This document shows positions 15,901 through 23,572 of a DNA stretch of 41,978 nucleotides, piece by piece. A program made the position numbers and the translations under genes. This stretch comes from an uncultured bacterium (GTDB lineage: Bacteria; Myxococcota_A; UBA9042; PHBI01). Where the stretch lies: NCBI GenBank assembly GCA_938040325.1, contig CALHXW010000166.1:1-41978 (forward strand). Direction: 5' to 3'. The first letter of the stretch is position 1. The number at the start of each line of letters is the position of its first letter. The notes under the pieces are model-generated. The model worked only from the letters and a program-made list of their open reading frames with translations. It had not been told where the DNA came from and ran no database searches.

Positions 15901-16872
15901 CGCGCCCGCCGCAAGCGTCGCCACCGCGGAGCTCCGCCATGGCGCCCGCGCGCGGAAGCGATCCAGGCGCAGGGCTTGCTTGCCATCGACGTAGAGCGCG
16001 GCCGACCGGTTGGTCTCTAGCTCGAGCACATGGGCGCCCGCCGCGCCCGCATGAGTGGCCTCCGCGAACGCGACGCCGCCCTCACGTCCGAGGCCGAAGA
16101 AGATGATCTCACCGTCGGAGTAGCGCTGCGACCAGGTCGCACGAGGGGCGTTGCCGAGGCTAGCGCCGGTTGTCTCCGCGGCCTTCAGCGGTCGGGTCTC
16201 GGGTCCCAGGTCGCGCTCGAAGTCGCTGAGCGGCGCTCGGCCCCAAGGCACGCTGACCCGCCAGTCCCGAAGGATGCCAGCGGCCTCGGCCGCTTCTGCG
16301 GCCGTGTATGGCCCCGCCGCTTGGGCACCCGCCCAGAGCTGACGCGATGCTTCGCTGCGGGCGTGCACCCAGGCGAGATCCTGGTCGCCAGCGACCCGCT
16401 CAAGGGCCGCGACGAGCTGCTTGGGTGCAGCGTCCGCGCCTGGGATGCTCCCCCACAGCCGGCTAGCGCCAAAGGCCAAGAGCTCAGCAACCACCGGGTC
16501 GCGGGCTGCGTCGAGCGCCTGCGCGAGCCGGTCAACATCGGTGGCTGTTGGCTCGCGCAGCGCGATGAGGTGCGCCTGCAAGAGCCCTGCGCGTGCGAGA
16601 TCCCGACCGGCCAAGCCGGTCCCAAACGCTTGGTCTAACGCCTCTTCGGCGCGAGTGATGTCGTGCTCGACGAGGAGCTGGGCATGGGCGGCATCTAGCC
16701 ACATGGGGCCTGTGACTTGAGCTGACGCGTCGGTCGTCGCGCCGATCGCGTCTGCGCTGGCCGACGTCCAAGTGGTCGACGAGCAGCCCACGAGCAGAAA
16801 GAAGAGCCCCCCGAGGCCCCAGGCACGAAGCTGGGCGATGGGGCGGACGCGCTGAGCAGAAGCATCATTCAA
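12973..16872 (-). CDS. Large lipoprotein with TPR repeats and DUF3857/transglutaminase-like domain
   Basis: 1299 residues. The N terminus is a lipoprotein signal (GLGGLFFLLVGC), so the protein is predicted to be membrane-anchored. Residues about 60-600 are helical repeats of TPR type (for example ALALWREALRYEPDNAVTL). From about 640 there is a DUF3857 domain (HKVRFIQTKSAADALG) followed by a transglutaminase-like domain. At about 966 the usual GKG-x-C motif reads GKGSRA, so the catalytic Cys is absent and the domain is probably non-enzymatic. It starts with TTG, overlapping the upstream stop as TTGA; no later start keeps the signal peptide. It lies between a nucleotidase and an AI-2E permease in one operon. 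Function unknown; envelope binding or scaffolding is a guess. Confidence 0.85.
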   Translation of the reverse strand: MNDASAQRVRPIAQLRAWGLGGLFFLLVGCSSTTWTSASADAIGATTDASAQVTGPMWLDAAHAQLLVEHDITRAEEALDQAFGTGLAGRDLARAGLLQAHLIALREPTATDVDRLAQALDAARDPVVAELLAFGASRLWGSIPGADAAPKQLVAALERVAGDQDLAWVHARSEASRQLWAGAQAAGPYTAAEAAEAAGILRDWRVSVPWGRAPLSDFERDLGPETRPLKAAETTGASLGNAPRATWSQRYSDGEIIFFGLGREGGVAFAEATHAGAAGAHVLELETNRSAALYVDGKQALRLDRFRARAPWRSSAVATLAAGARVTVKFASHDQTGFVRVRALPVSVNATAALPASAGTRVARPAKPGEMTLVTQQLLAADRARLRPDRDSALSAKLVDLLESSIVDYPGVELAAARAVDADPDLAGDRIRARKRERYEFVRERWPKHVRTLRALGRIEMAETRKDQALALWREALRYEPDNAVTLVTLMQHYAGRGWEAEAMAIADTLRGLRVPSGRLNRSIIDVYRRFGRIEDARATALELEARSPGSGATRLADLAADRGELSTRATLLARRFRAVPEDHAALRGAVAAWRAAGDYKSARDAVDAFLVKRPQDGWALSERARIALAQGDDREAIAQIDATLKDVPDFAPMESLRAWLGERGESLDALTDGRALVREFRAKLASGEAAEYAKFPLINLLDRTHYDIRPDGSTVELSHKVRFIQTKSAADALGDVKPPGGARLLAVRTIKGDGRVLWPERTEGKPDLSFPGLEPGDAVELAWVVRSRVQPELGGYIGGVSFASWNIPTLVKQAQVVTPAGIKVHPFSFHNAPQPKVHRAGDGTTTTTWRLNHVRPMPREPGAVSPRSFFPFVDLIITDASDDADFKALSAYYHDHITRLTRPGPKTREVAKQIAEHVGGGAKPATDANARARAQKVFAWAQEELDETERFNSFRTSAERAATTGKGSRAIAVVSIARSLGLEASLLLCAPRQDGVPEDEARPVPNTNRFFFTVTAVRGPSATYYMDMSRPYNPFNILPEELYGARCLDTSVAAGPAWRVLPAEADPTLPTSGWELAIDLTVDAAGDAKGTLHFSGFGPTSSGLRRAFLNADKGRQELIWQQWTATVFPGAKVTASSVHSAEDADVGLDVQLSVEVPSYADVGSEGLTVRQLARPLIANDLAGVAALEQLVAAPKRETPLRLQPHRESLELTVRGPAGMEPVLSGDALAFDLDGVTIEQGVTGESGTVSVTRRYVARPGRVTPARYPAFRAAIGGALRQLSAGLVFQPAGPAHRGDGT

Positions 16873-18257
16873 CGGCGAATCTCATGAGCCATGCGATCGC
16901 GGGGCGACCGGAAATACCAAAACGGGGAGTAGAAGCGGAAGTTCGTGACGCGCCCGGTGTAGACACACGCGTACCCCTCAACCTGCGACCCAAACGCACT
17001 CAGCTCGCCACGGTCACGAAACGACGGGCCCCATGCGGGATTGAACGCGTGCGCGATGCGCGCCTCGAGCTCGGAGAGCTGGCGGTTGAGGCCGCTGATC
17101 TGCTGGAGCAAGTCCTTGTCGCGGACACCGTCAAGCGCTTGGGCGGCGCGCTCAAGCTCAAGCTGGAATCGCGTTTCCTCAAGCACATTGAGCTGGTCGA
17201 TCTCCGCTGACATATCGTGGAGCTGGCCGAGCTCTTTCTCCATGTCCTGAATCACCATGGCCGTTCGCCAGCTGGTTGATCGCTTCGAGCGCAGGATGTC
17301 GCCGTAGATGTGGTCGCCGACGTAGAGCACGTCGTCGCCCTCCATGCCGGTGAGTCGGTGGAGCTCAGCGACGTTGCCGCCCAGATAGATCGTGCCGCGC
17401 TTGAGCGCAGTTGCAGGCTCCGTGCCGGGCTCGAGCGTCTCGTCGTCGACCTCCAAGAACGGGTCGTCCGATGAAAAGAAGCTCGGTTTCTGGCTGCTCG
17501 TGATGATGATGTCGAAGTAGTCGCGCCAGTTGCCATAAGCAGCGTGCGCGCCATCGAGCAGAAAGCTCATCACCGCTTCGGTGTAGATGGGCTCGCTGTT
17601 GGTCATGAGAAAGAGCTTCTTGTTGGCCGAGCGAAAGCGGTGGAGCGTCTCCGCCAGTGCATCGTCTTTCATGATGTACTTCGGGATGTTCTCCATCAGG
17701 TCGGCTTTGAGCGTGCCGTCGCGGTGGAGCGAGTCCATCGCTTGGCGGAGGTCCTTCCACAAGCGCTCATAAGTCGGCTTGTCCGTCCCCTCCGGCAGGC
17801 TGTCGAAGTAGTCGACGAGCTGCCCGTAGAGGCTGATCTCGGGCAGCGAGAAGAGCGAATCGACCATGAGGATGGATGGATCGGCAGGCGAGATCTTCCG
17901 GTTTGTGTAGGTGTCCCGACGAAGATCGCGATCGAGTGGCTTGGTGCCGTGCCAGACGCGGCCCACGAAGCGGTGACGGTCCATCTTGAAGATGTTGCCG
18001 TGCTCCATATCGACGGCCAAGCCGCGAATCGCAAAGCCTGGCTCGTACTTGGCCTCGAGCACAGCCTTGGGGTAGCCAAACGTCTCGACGAGACGCGCAA
18101 GCACGGACTCGGCCTGAAGGTGCTCCATCGCCTCGTGATAGAGCGCGAGGGTGTAGTCCATGTCGAAGCCGATGAAGCGAACGCGGTCGAGGCGCAGGTT
18201 GCGATTGCAGAAAATGCGGCGCTCGTAGGGGACACGGGCTTCAAAGGATGTCGTCAT
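16869..18257 (-). CDS. HAD superfamily 5'-nucleotidase (cN-II/IG type)
   Basis: 462 residues. HAD motif I is FDMDYTLALY at residues 31-40 (nucleophile Asp32, general acid Asp34), motif II is around LMTNSEP, and motif III lies around the VGDHIYGD segment. A large cap and a coiled C-terminal region (AEIDQLNVLEETRFQLELE, cited in part) match the cytosolic purine 5'-nucleotidase family (pfam05761), which dephosphorylates IMP/GMP in eukaryotes. It is predicted to be cytoplasmic. First gene of the minus-strand operon, followed with overlap by the lipoprotein gene. The bacterial substrates are not established. Confidence 0.88.
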   Translation of the reverse strand: MTTSFEARVPYERRIFCNRNLRLDRVRFIGFDMDYTLALYHEAMEHLQAESVLARLVETFGYPKAVLEAKYEPGFAIRGLAVDMEHGNIFKMDRHRFVGRVWHGTKPLDRDLRRDTYTNRKISPADPSILMVDSLFSLPEISLYGQLVDYFDSLPEGTDKPTYERLWKDLRQAMDSLHRDGTLKADLMENIPKYIMKDDALAETLHRFRSANKKLFLMTNSEPIYTEAVMSFLLDGAHAAYGNWRDYFDIIITSSQKPSFFSSDDPFLEVDDETLEPGTEPATALKRGTIYLGGNVAELHRLTGMEGDDVLYVGDHIYGDILRSKRSTSWRTAMVIQDMEKELGQLHDMSAEIDQLNVLEETRFQLELERAAQALDGVRDKDLLQQISGLNRQLSELEARIAHAFNPAWGPSFRDRGELSAFGSQVEGYACVYTGRVTNFRFYSPFWYFRSPRDRMAHEIRR

Positions 18258-18531
18258 CGCGGTGCTCGTCAGCGTGGGGAAGCAAGGTGTTGGGTACCAC
18301 GAGCCTAGTGGTGCGGCAACGGCGTCGTCGTCGCCCTAGAACGCGAGATGTGCAGGTCTTTCGGCTCTCGGGGAATCGGTCGTGTCGACGTGCAAGGGTG
18401 ACTTTCTCAGGGCATGATGTTCCCGGACGCTCTACCGTCACGTTTGCTCGCCGCCGGTGCAACTAGCGCAACAACCCAGACGGGCGAGACGTTCAATGTT
18501 GACCGCTTTCCTCGACCACGGAGACCAGCAC

Positions 18532-18978
18532 ATGGCAGGACGCACCGGACTTTCCCCCTACCTCTGCGCCAGCAATGCTAGCGAAGCGATAGCCTTCTAC
18601 TGCAAAGCGTTCGGCGCCGAAGAGCGCTACCGCTTGGTCGACCCACGCGATGGCCGCATCGGACACGCCGAGCTTGGCCTCGGCGGCGAGACACTGATGA
18701 TCGCTGACGAGTATCCCGAGATGGGTGCGACCAGTCCGCAGACGCTTGGAGGCACGGCGGTGAAGCTCCACCTCTACGTCGACGACGTGGACGCAGTGTT
18801 TGCCCACGCCCTGGAGCTCGGCGCTAAGGAAGTGCGTGCGCCACAAGACCAGTTCTTTGGTGAGCGGTCGGGGGCGCTGACCGATCCGTTCGGGCATGAG
18901 TGGTTCATCTCGACTCACCAACGGGACGTCAGCGCCGAGGAGATGCAGGCCGCTTGGGCAGCGATGTTCTCGTCATGA
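18532..18978 (+). CDS. VOC (glyoxalase/PhnB-like) family protein
   Basis: 148 residues. Two beta-alpha-beta-beta-beta modules of the vicinal oxygen chelate fold are visible: LSPYLCASNASEAIAFYCKAF, cited in part as SEAIAFYCKAFGAEE, and VDDVDAVFAHALELGA, with the late signature DPFGHEWFISTH typical of the PhnB/YdcJ-like subgroup. Such proteins are often listed as glyoxalase or extradiol dioxygenase relatives, without proven activity. The start at 18532 has GGAG eight bases upstream; the longer frame from 18457 lacks a site. Its end overlaps by six bases with a small gene on the other strand. Confidence 0.88.
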   Translation: MAGRTGLSPYLCASNASEAIAFYCKAFGAEERYRLVDPRDGRIGHAELGLGGETLMIADEYPEMGATSPQTLGGTAVKLHLYVDDVDAVFAHALELGAKEVRAPQDQFFGERSGALTDPFGHEWFISTHQRDVSAEEMQAAWAAMFSS

Positions 18979-19164
18979 CGACAGGCGTGCTGAGCGATCG
19001 CCGATGACGATCGCCGGCGGCGTGGCGCCGGAGCCGCGCGACCTGATCTGCCGCCGCGCCAGCTCGGTCGTGACGAAGAGGTCGTCGTCGCCAAAGAACC
19101 GACTGCTTGCTCGCTTGAGCGCCGGCAGCGCGTTCGGTGTTCCCACCTTGCCAGGCCACGGCAT
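18973..19164 (-). CDS. Hypothetical 63-residue protein
   Basis: Begins MPWPGKVGTPNALPALK and contains FFGDDDLFVTTELARRQIR. The ATG at 19164 is preceded by AGGAG with five to six bases spacing, the main support for its being real. It lies 42 bp downstream of the CapA-family gene on the same strand, so it may be the second gene of that transcript. It is basic, soluble and matches nothing I recognise. Spurious translation cannot be excluded. Confidence 0.45.
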   Translation of the reverse strand: MPWPGKVGTPNALPALKRASSRFFGDDDLFVTTELARRQIRSRGSGATPPAIVIGDRSARLSS

Positions 19165-19206
19165 GGCTACTCCTACTGGATTCGGCACCATCGGGTGTGG
19201 TTTCGC

Positions 19207-20427
19207 TCAGGGCTCGAGCGCGGCCTCAAGCTCCAGCGGCCACCGGAGACGATCGCCATCACGGGCAAAAGTTGTCGCGAATCGCTGGTCTGACCGTGCG
19301 GCTAGCGGGCCAAGGATCGGCGTCGCGCGGTCACCCTCCACCGGCATGGGACCGGCGTCCGGGTGGGCAATGAGGAGCGGTGTCACCTCGACATCCTCAA
19401 GCACGAAGCCGCGCGGCGTGGGGCGGAAGCTGACCCCGAAGAGCGCGCTCCGGCGGCCTCGGATGTCGTTCATGTCGAAGATCAGGTTGCCTGTGTTGTA
19501 GAGGATAACGCCCCCCTCGTAGACCTCGACCGGCTGCAGGATGTGGGCGTGGTGGCCGTGAACAACGTTGGCGCCAGCGTCGATGAGCCGACGTGCGAGC
19601 TTGGTCTGGGATCGGTGGGGCAGGGGCGAGAACTCGCCGCCCCAGTGAAGCGTGACCACGATCAGGTCGCCTGGCTTGTCGGCGCGCAGCTCGGCCACGC
19701 GCCGTGGCAGGAGCTTGCTCAGCTGGCGGGTGGTCCCAAACGCAACGGGGACCTCTTGGCCCGGCCGCGGCGTGCCTCGGTTGCGTCGCGTGGTGGCGGC
19801 GAGGACCGTCGCATGGTGGTCGGGACCCAGGGCGACGCGCACTGGCTTGAAGGGATCGCCGTCCACGCTCGCTCCGACCGAGGTCACGCCGGCGCGTGCG
19901 AGCGCGTCGATGGTGTGAACCAGGCCGAGCTTGTTGCAGTCCTCGGCGTGGTTATTGGCCAGCACGGCGACGTCGACCCCGTTGGCAGCGAGCTCGCTGG
20001 CGTATCGTGTAGGCGCCCGAAAACGCAGGTGCCGCTTAGGAAACGAGTCGGCATCGATGATCTGGTGGGGGTCGACGTCCGAGAGCGGCGTCTCGAGGTT
20101 CACGATGGCTAGATCTGCCTCAGTGAGCAGGGGCTCGATGCCTTGGAAGGGCGCGGGACCGCCCGTCTGCCGGAGGTCGGCGGCAAAGTAGCGGCCAAAC
20201 ATCACGTCGCCACCAAAGATCAACGAGAGCGCTCGAGGCGGGGCCCGTAGGGCGGTTGCGGGCGCCGCCGGCACGTCGCTTAGAGGCGTCGCCGCGTTCG
20301 GCAGGCTTGGGAGAGGTGCCGTCGCTGCGCTGCGGTCCTCAGCAGGCGCCGTGCGTTGGCTAGCGCAGCTACCGAGCGACAATAGGGCAAAGATGGCGCT
20401 GCATGCGATGGCGAGTCGTGTCATCAT
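19207..20427 (-). CDS. CapA/PgsA family metallophosphatase-like lipoprotein
   Basis: 406 residues. Lipoprotein signal (IFALLSLGSC, lipobox LGSC) followed by a Thr/Ala/Pro linker and a poly-gamma-glutamate synthesis protein CapA domain of calcineurin-like fold. Metal-site signatures are GGDVMFGR, NLETPL, ANNHAED and HGHHAHILQP, and the conserved LYNTGNLIFDM is present. CapA proteins are needed for capsule polymer export in Bacillus, but in Gram-negatives isolated copies like this have no known partner. No capB/capC is present. Start ATGs at 20427 and 20424 are both possible; neither has a good ribosome-binding site, and both face the start of the divergent gene eight bases away. Confidence 0.88.
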   Translation of the reverse strand: MMTRLAIACSAIFALLSLGSCASQRTAPAEDRSAATAPLPSLPNAATPLSDVPAAPATALRAPPRALSLIFGGDVMFGRYFAADLRQTGGPAPFQGIEPLLTEADLAIVNLETPLSDVDPHQIIDADSFPKRHLRFRAPTRYASELAANGVDVAVLANNHAEDCNKLGLVHTIDALARAGVTSVGASVDGDPFKPVRVALGPDHHATVLAATTRRNRGTPRPGQEVPVAFGTTRQLSKLLPRRVAELRADKPGDLIVVTLHWGGEFSPLPHRSQTKLARRLIDAGANVVHGHHAHILQPVEVYEGGVILYNTGNLIFDMNDIRGRRSALFGVSFRPTPRGFVLEDVEVTPLLIAHPDAGPMPVEGDRATPILGPLAARSDQRFATTFARDGDRLRWPLELEAALEP

Positions 20428-20435
20428 GGCGGCCA

Positions 20436-21401
20436 ATGATGACGCTGGTCGGCCAATTGTCAGGAATATCGATCCTTTGCGCTGCTACCTGGCTAGGGTG
20501 CGGCGAGTCACGCCCGACGCCGCACGGCTCTTCGCCGTCGGTTCCGTGGCGACTGTCCACCCTTCCTATCGCCGAGGTGAGCGGCCTCGCGACGTTGCCT
20601 GGTGCACCTGCGGAGCTGGTCGCGGTCGGTGATGACACCGCCAGCATCGCACGCTTTCCCGGCGTCGTCGGCGCTGGTCTCCGCGAGGCGATGAAAGTGG
20701 CGCTGCCCAAGCTCAAAGCCAAGAGCGCTGGTCTCGAGGCGATCGCGACCGACGCGGCAGGCCGCGTCTACGTCATGAGCGAGGGCAGCGGGCGGATCAC
20801 CCGCTACGACCTCGGCGACGGCAAGAAGAAGGCCAAGCACGAGCTACGCTGGCAGCTCGATGTGGGCGGCCACCCAATCGCCAAGCGCTGGAAGGCCGCA
20901 GAGAACGCCCGTGGCGAGGGATTGCTCGTGCTGGGGGCTGACCGCTTCCTCGTGGCAAAGCAGCGTAAGCCACGTCTGCTGATCGAGTTCGGACCTGCTG
21001 GCGCGCAGCCGATCGGGGTTCGCCAAGGAAAGGTCCAGTCTGCGGGCCGCGCGGCCGGCGGAAAGATCGTGCCGCTGTCGACGTGGGAGCTTGCCGTCGA
21101 GGCGCGTGACCACTTCGAGGACCTGTCGGACTTGGCGCGCGGACCGGACGGCCAGCTCTACGTGATCAGCAGCCGCAGCGCCCGCGTCGGAAGGATCGTG
21201 CTCCCCCTGAGCTCGTCGGCCGACACCTTCGAGATCGACAAAGGGTGGGACCTGCCGGCGCTCGGCGAGCCGGGCGACGAGCTGAAGCCAGAAGGGCTCA
21301 CCTTCCTGCCGGATCGCTCGGTCGTCGTGGGCTTCGACCGGGACTTCGGTAAGCCGAACCTGCTGTGGATGCCGCCGCTGACGGAGCCGAAGTCGCCGTA
21401 G
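20436..21401 (+). CDS. SdiA-regulated/esterase-like beta-propeller lipoprotein
   Basis: 321 residues from the ATG at 20436 (20439 and 20403 also possible). The signal segment ISILCAATWLGC ends in a lipobox. The rest looks like a beta-propeller of the SdiA-regulated/phytase-like kind: VSGLATLPGAPAELVAVGDD, cited in part, GLEAIATDAAGRVYVMSEGS, cited in part as DAAGRVYVMSEGSGRI, DLSDLARGPDGQLYVISS and LKPEGLTFLPDRSVVVGFD. These blade motifs resemble proteins that track calcium or phosphoester compounds outside the cell; the activity is unknown. It is transcribed divergently from the CapA gene with essentially no intergenic space. A short GGCGAC/GTCGCC dyad (21443-21459) lies between its end and maiA. 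Confidence 0.75.
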   Translation: MMTLVGQLSGISILCAATWLGCGESRPTPHGSSPSVPWRLSTLPIAEVSGLATLPGAPAELVAVGDDTASIARFPGVVGAGLREAMKVALPKLKAKSAGLEAIATDAAGRVYVMSEGSGRITRYDLGDGKKKAKHELRWQLDVGGHPIAKRWKAAENARGEGLLVLGADRFLVAKQRKPRLLIEFGPAGAQPIGVRQGKVQSAGRAAGGKIVPLSTWELAVEARDHFEDLSDLARGPDGQLYVISSRSARVGRIVLPLSSSADTFEIDKGWDLPALGEPGDELKPEGLTFLPDRSVVVGFDRDFGKPNLLWMPPLTEPKSP

Positions 21402-21542
21402 CAGCGCTCGGCGGCGACCTCAGGCGAGACAAAGACGGTGCCGGCGACACGACGTCGCCCCGCGCAACGACCGCGACGACACAGCCTTCGGCCACCAACG
21501 ACGTCAACGCGCGCCAAACCATCCACATCCCGACACGAACCG

Positions 21543-22256
21543 CTAGACGATCTCGAGGTCTGGCGGGGCGTCGGGCTGAAGGTGCGGAGCCGCTGCAGCA
21601 ACCTCGGGCAGCGCCTCGGCAGCAGCCACCACGCGAGCGATGGTTGGGTAGCGGCTCATATCGCACTCAAAGCGCCGGGCGTTGTACGCCTGCGGGACAA
21701 TGAAGGCCTCAGCGAGCGTTGGCGTGTCACCGAACGCATGCTTGCCGGCCGTCGTCGCGAGGAGCCCCTCGAGCCCCTCGAACCCGCGGTCGATCCAGTA
21801 CTTAGCCCAGGCAAAGTTGCGGGCGCGATCGGTGCCGAACGCAGCGCTGAGACGCTTCATCACCTTGAGGTTTTGGATCGGCTGAATGGAGCTATTGACC
21901 GACTCGACGAGCTGTCGGACGCGTGCTCGCTCGAGCGCGTCGGTTGGCAGCAACGCGGGGGCAGGGTGGGCCTCTTCCAAGAACTCGAGGATCGCGACGC
22001 TCTGAGCGATGGCGACCGACGCGCCATGGCGTGCGCGTCGCTCCGTCACCACCAGCGTCGGCACTTCCGACATGGGGTTGAGCGTCTTGTAGCCAGCCGA
22101 GTACTGCTCGCCGCCGTCGTTGAGCAGGTGAACCGGGGCTGTCTCGTAGGGAATGCCCTTCAGGTTGAGACCGATGCGAACGCGGTAGGTCGCGCTCGAG
22201 CGGAAGTACCCGTGGAGTGTGTATCGCCCTTGGGCCTTGTCGCTGCCAGCGCTCAT
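21543..22256 (-). CDS. maiA: Maleylacetoacetate isomerase (zeta-class GST)
   Basis: 237 residues. The N-terminal thioredoxin-like domain has the zeta-class signature YFRSSATYRVRIGLNLKG (SSxxxRVRI, the glutathione site) and NPMSEVPTLVV. The C-terminal helical domain has the IPQAYNA-like segment VPQAYNARRF. It isomerises maleylacetoacetate to fumarylacetoacetate in tyrosine/homogentisate degradation, using glutathione. Its ATG overlaps the stop of the fumarylacetoacetate hydrolase-family gene (ATGA), so the two are translationally coupled and probably act in sequence. The homogentisate dioxygenase gene is not in the window. Confidence 0.92.
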   Translation of the reverse strand: MSAGSDKAQGRYTLHGYFRSSATYRVRIGLNLKGIPYETAPVHLLNDGGEQYSAGYKTLNPMSEVPTLVVTERRARHGASVAIAQSVAILEFLEEAHPAPALLPTDALERARVRQLVESVNSSIQPIQNLKVMKRLSAAFGTDRARNFAWAKYWIDRGFEGLEGLLATTAGKHAFGDTPTLAEAFIVPQAYNARRFECDMSRYPTIARVVAAAEALPEVAAAAPHLQPDAPPDLEIV

Positions 22257-23263
22257 CGTCCGCCTGGTGTCGGGATGTTGCCTTCGACGACCTTCTGCGA
22301 GATCGCTCCAAAGACGCTGGCGCCGTCCTTCTTCACCTCGATGTGGACGGTGTCGCCGAACTGCATGAAGGGGGTGATGAACTCACCGGTCTCGATCTTT
22401 TCGATCATGCGCTTTTCGGCAACGCAGCAGCTGCCGTTGTCGCGCTGCTCGTTGGAGATGGTGCCTGAGCCGAGGATGGTTCCGGCGCCTAGCGGACGGG
22501 TCTGCGACACGTGGGCGAGCAGCTCGTGGAAGCCGAACTGCATCTCGCGACCCGCGTTGGGGTTGCCGAACCACTCACCGTTCCAGTGGCACTCGACATC
22601 GAGGTGCACACGGCCATCGCGGAAGCTGTCGCCAAGCTCGTCCGGCGTCACGGCGAACGGCGCGAAGGCGGTAGGAGGCTTGCTGACGAGGAAGCCGAAG
22701 CCCTTCTTCAGCTCGCTCGGGATCAGACCGCGGAGCGAGACGTCGTTGAGCAGCATCACAAGCTTGATGTGGCCGAGGGCGTCGCTCGCGGCGGTGCGGT
22801 AAGGCACATCGTCGGTGACCACGGCCAGCTCCGCCTCGAAGTCGATGCCCCAGTCCGTGGTGGCGTGGACGATGTCGGAGGTCGAGCCCAGCAGGGTGTC
22901 GGAGCCGCCTTGGTAGACGAGGGGATCGGTCAGGAACGACTCGGGCATCTCGGCGCCGCGCGCCCGACGAACGAGGCGGACATGGTTGAGGTAGGCCGAG
23001 CCGTCGATCCACTGGTAGGCGCGGGGCAGGGGAGCGCGCAGCTTGTCGACGTCGACCTCGAAGGCTTCTGCAACGGTCGCGGCATCGCCAGCCATCAAGG
23101 CGTCGAAGCGGGCGGTCAGCTTGGGCGCCGTCTCGGCCCACGTGTCGAGGGCGGCCTGCATCGTTGGTGCGATGTCGCGCGCGCTGACCGCGGTACCGTG
23201 GTTGCGGTGGACAATGATGAGGGTCCCGTCACGGGTTCCGTCGTCGAGGGTTGCCAGCTTCAT
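22253..23263 (-). CDS. Fumarylacetoacetate hydrolase family protein
   Basis: 336 residues, starting MKLATLDDG with GGAGG six bases before the ATG at 23263; a much longer in-frame extension upstream has no coding character and is discarded. Family features are PESFLTDPLVYQGGSD, the acidic metal-binding segment DFEAELAVVTDDV, LMLLNDVSLR (as VMLLNDVSLR), and GSGTISN near the C terminus. Metal-dependent C-C hydrolysis of fumarylacetoacetate to fumarate and acetoacetate is the likely reaction, given the coupling with maleylacetoacetate isomerase. It resembles the prokaryotic FahA form of about 330 residues. Confidence 0.9.
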   Translation of the reverse strand: MKLATLDDGTRDGTLIIVHRNHGTAVSARDIAPTMQAALDTWAETAPKLTARFDALMAGDAATVAEAFEVDVDKLRAPLPRAYQWIDGSAYLNHVRLVRRARGAEMPESFLTDPLVYQGGSDTLLGSTSDIVHATTDWGIDFEAELAVVTDDVPYRTAASDALGHIKLVMLLNDVSLRGLIPSELKKGFGFLVSKPPTAFAPFAVTPDELGDSFRDGRVHLDVECHWNGEWFGNPNAGREMQFGFHELLAHVSQTRPLGAGTILGSGTISNEQRDNGSCCVAEKRMIEKIETGEFITPFMQFGDTVHIEVKKDGASVFGAISQKVVEGNIPTPGGR

Positions 23264-23572
23264 TGGGCCTCCATAGGTGCGGTGCGACGGCGTTGTCGCC
23301 GTGGGGGTTGACGCTTGGTGCAGACGACCGCTTATCGCGATCAGGCGAGCATGGCTACCGGAGCATGCACGTCGAGGAGGGTAGACCGAGCTGTGAGGAG
23401 CGCTGTCGCGCGTTCGGGCTCCTGTCCGACCATCGTCTTGCCGGCTGGCGAGAGACACATGCACCGATCGACGAGCGGCGGAGCGTGAGGCGGCCGAAGC
23501 CCGTGGCAAAGGCAGCCTCGAGACGTCCGCTCCTTGACGACGGCATCGCGCCGCCGCCATCGTAGCGCCTCG
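23264..23572. other. Divergent intergenic region
   Basis: Separates the fumarylacetoacetate hydrolase gene (minus) from the transglutaminase-like gene (plus). It must hold both promoters, but no convincing -35/-10 pairs, operators or RNA structures were identified. Short open frames here have no family resemblance. Confidence 0.4.
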
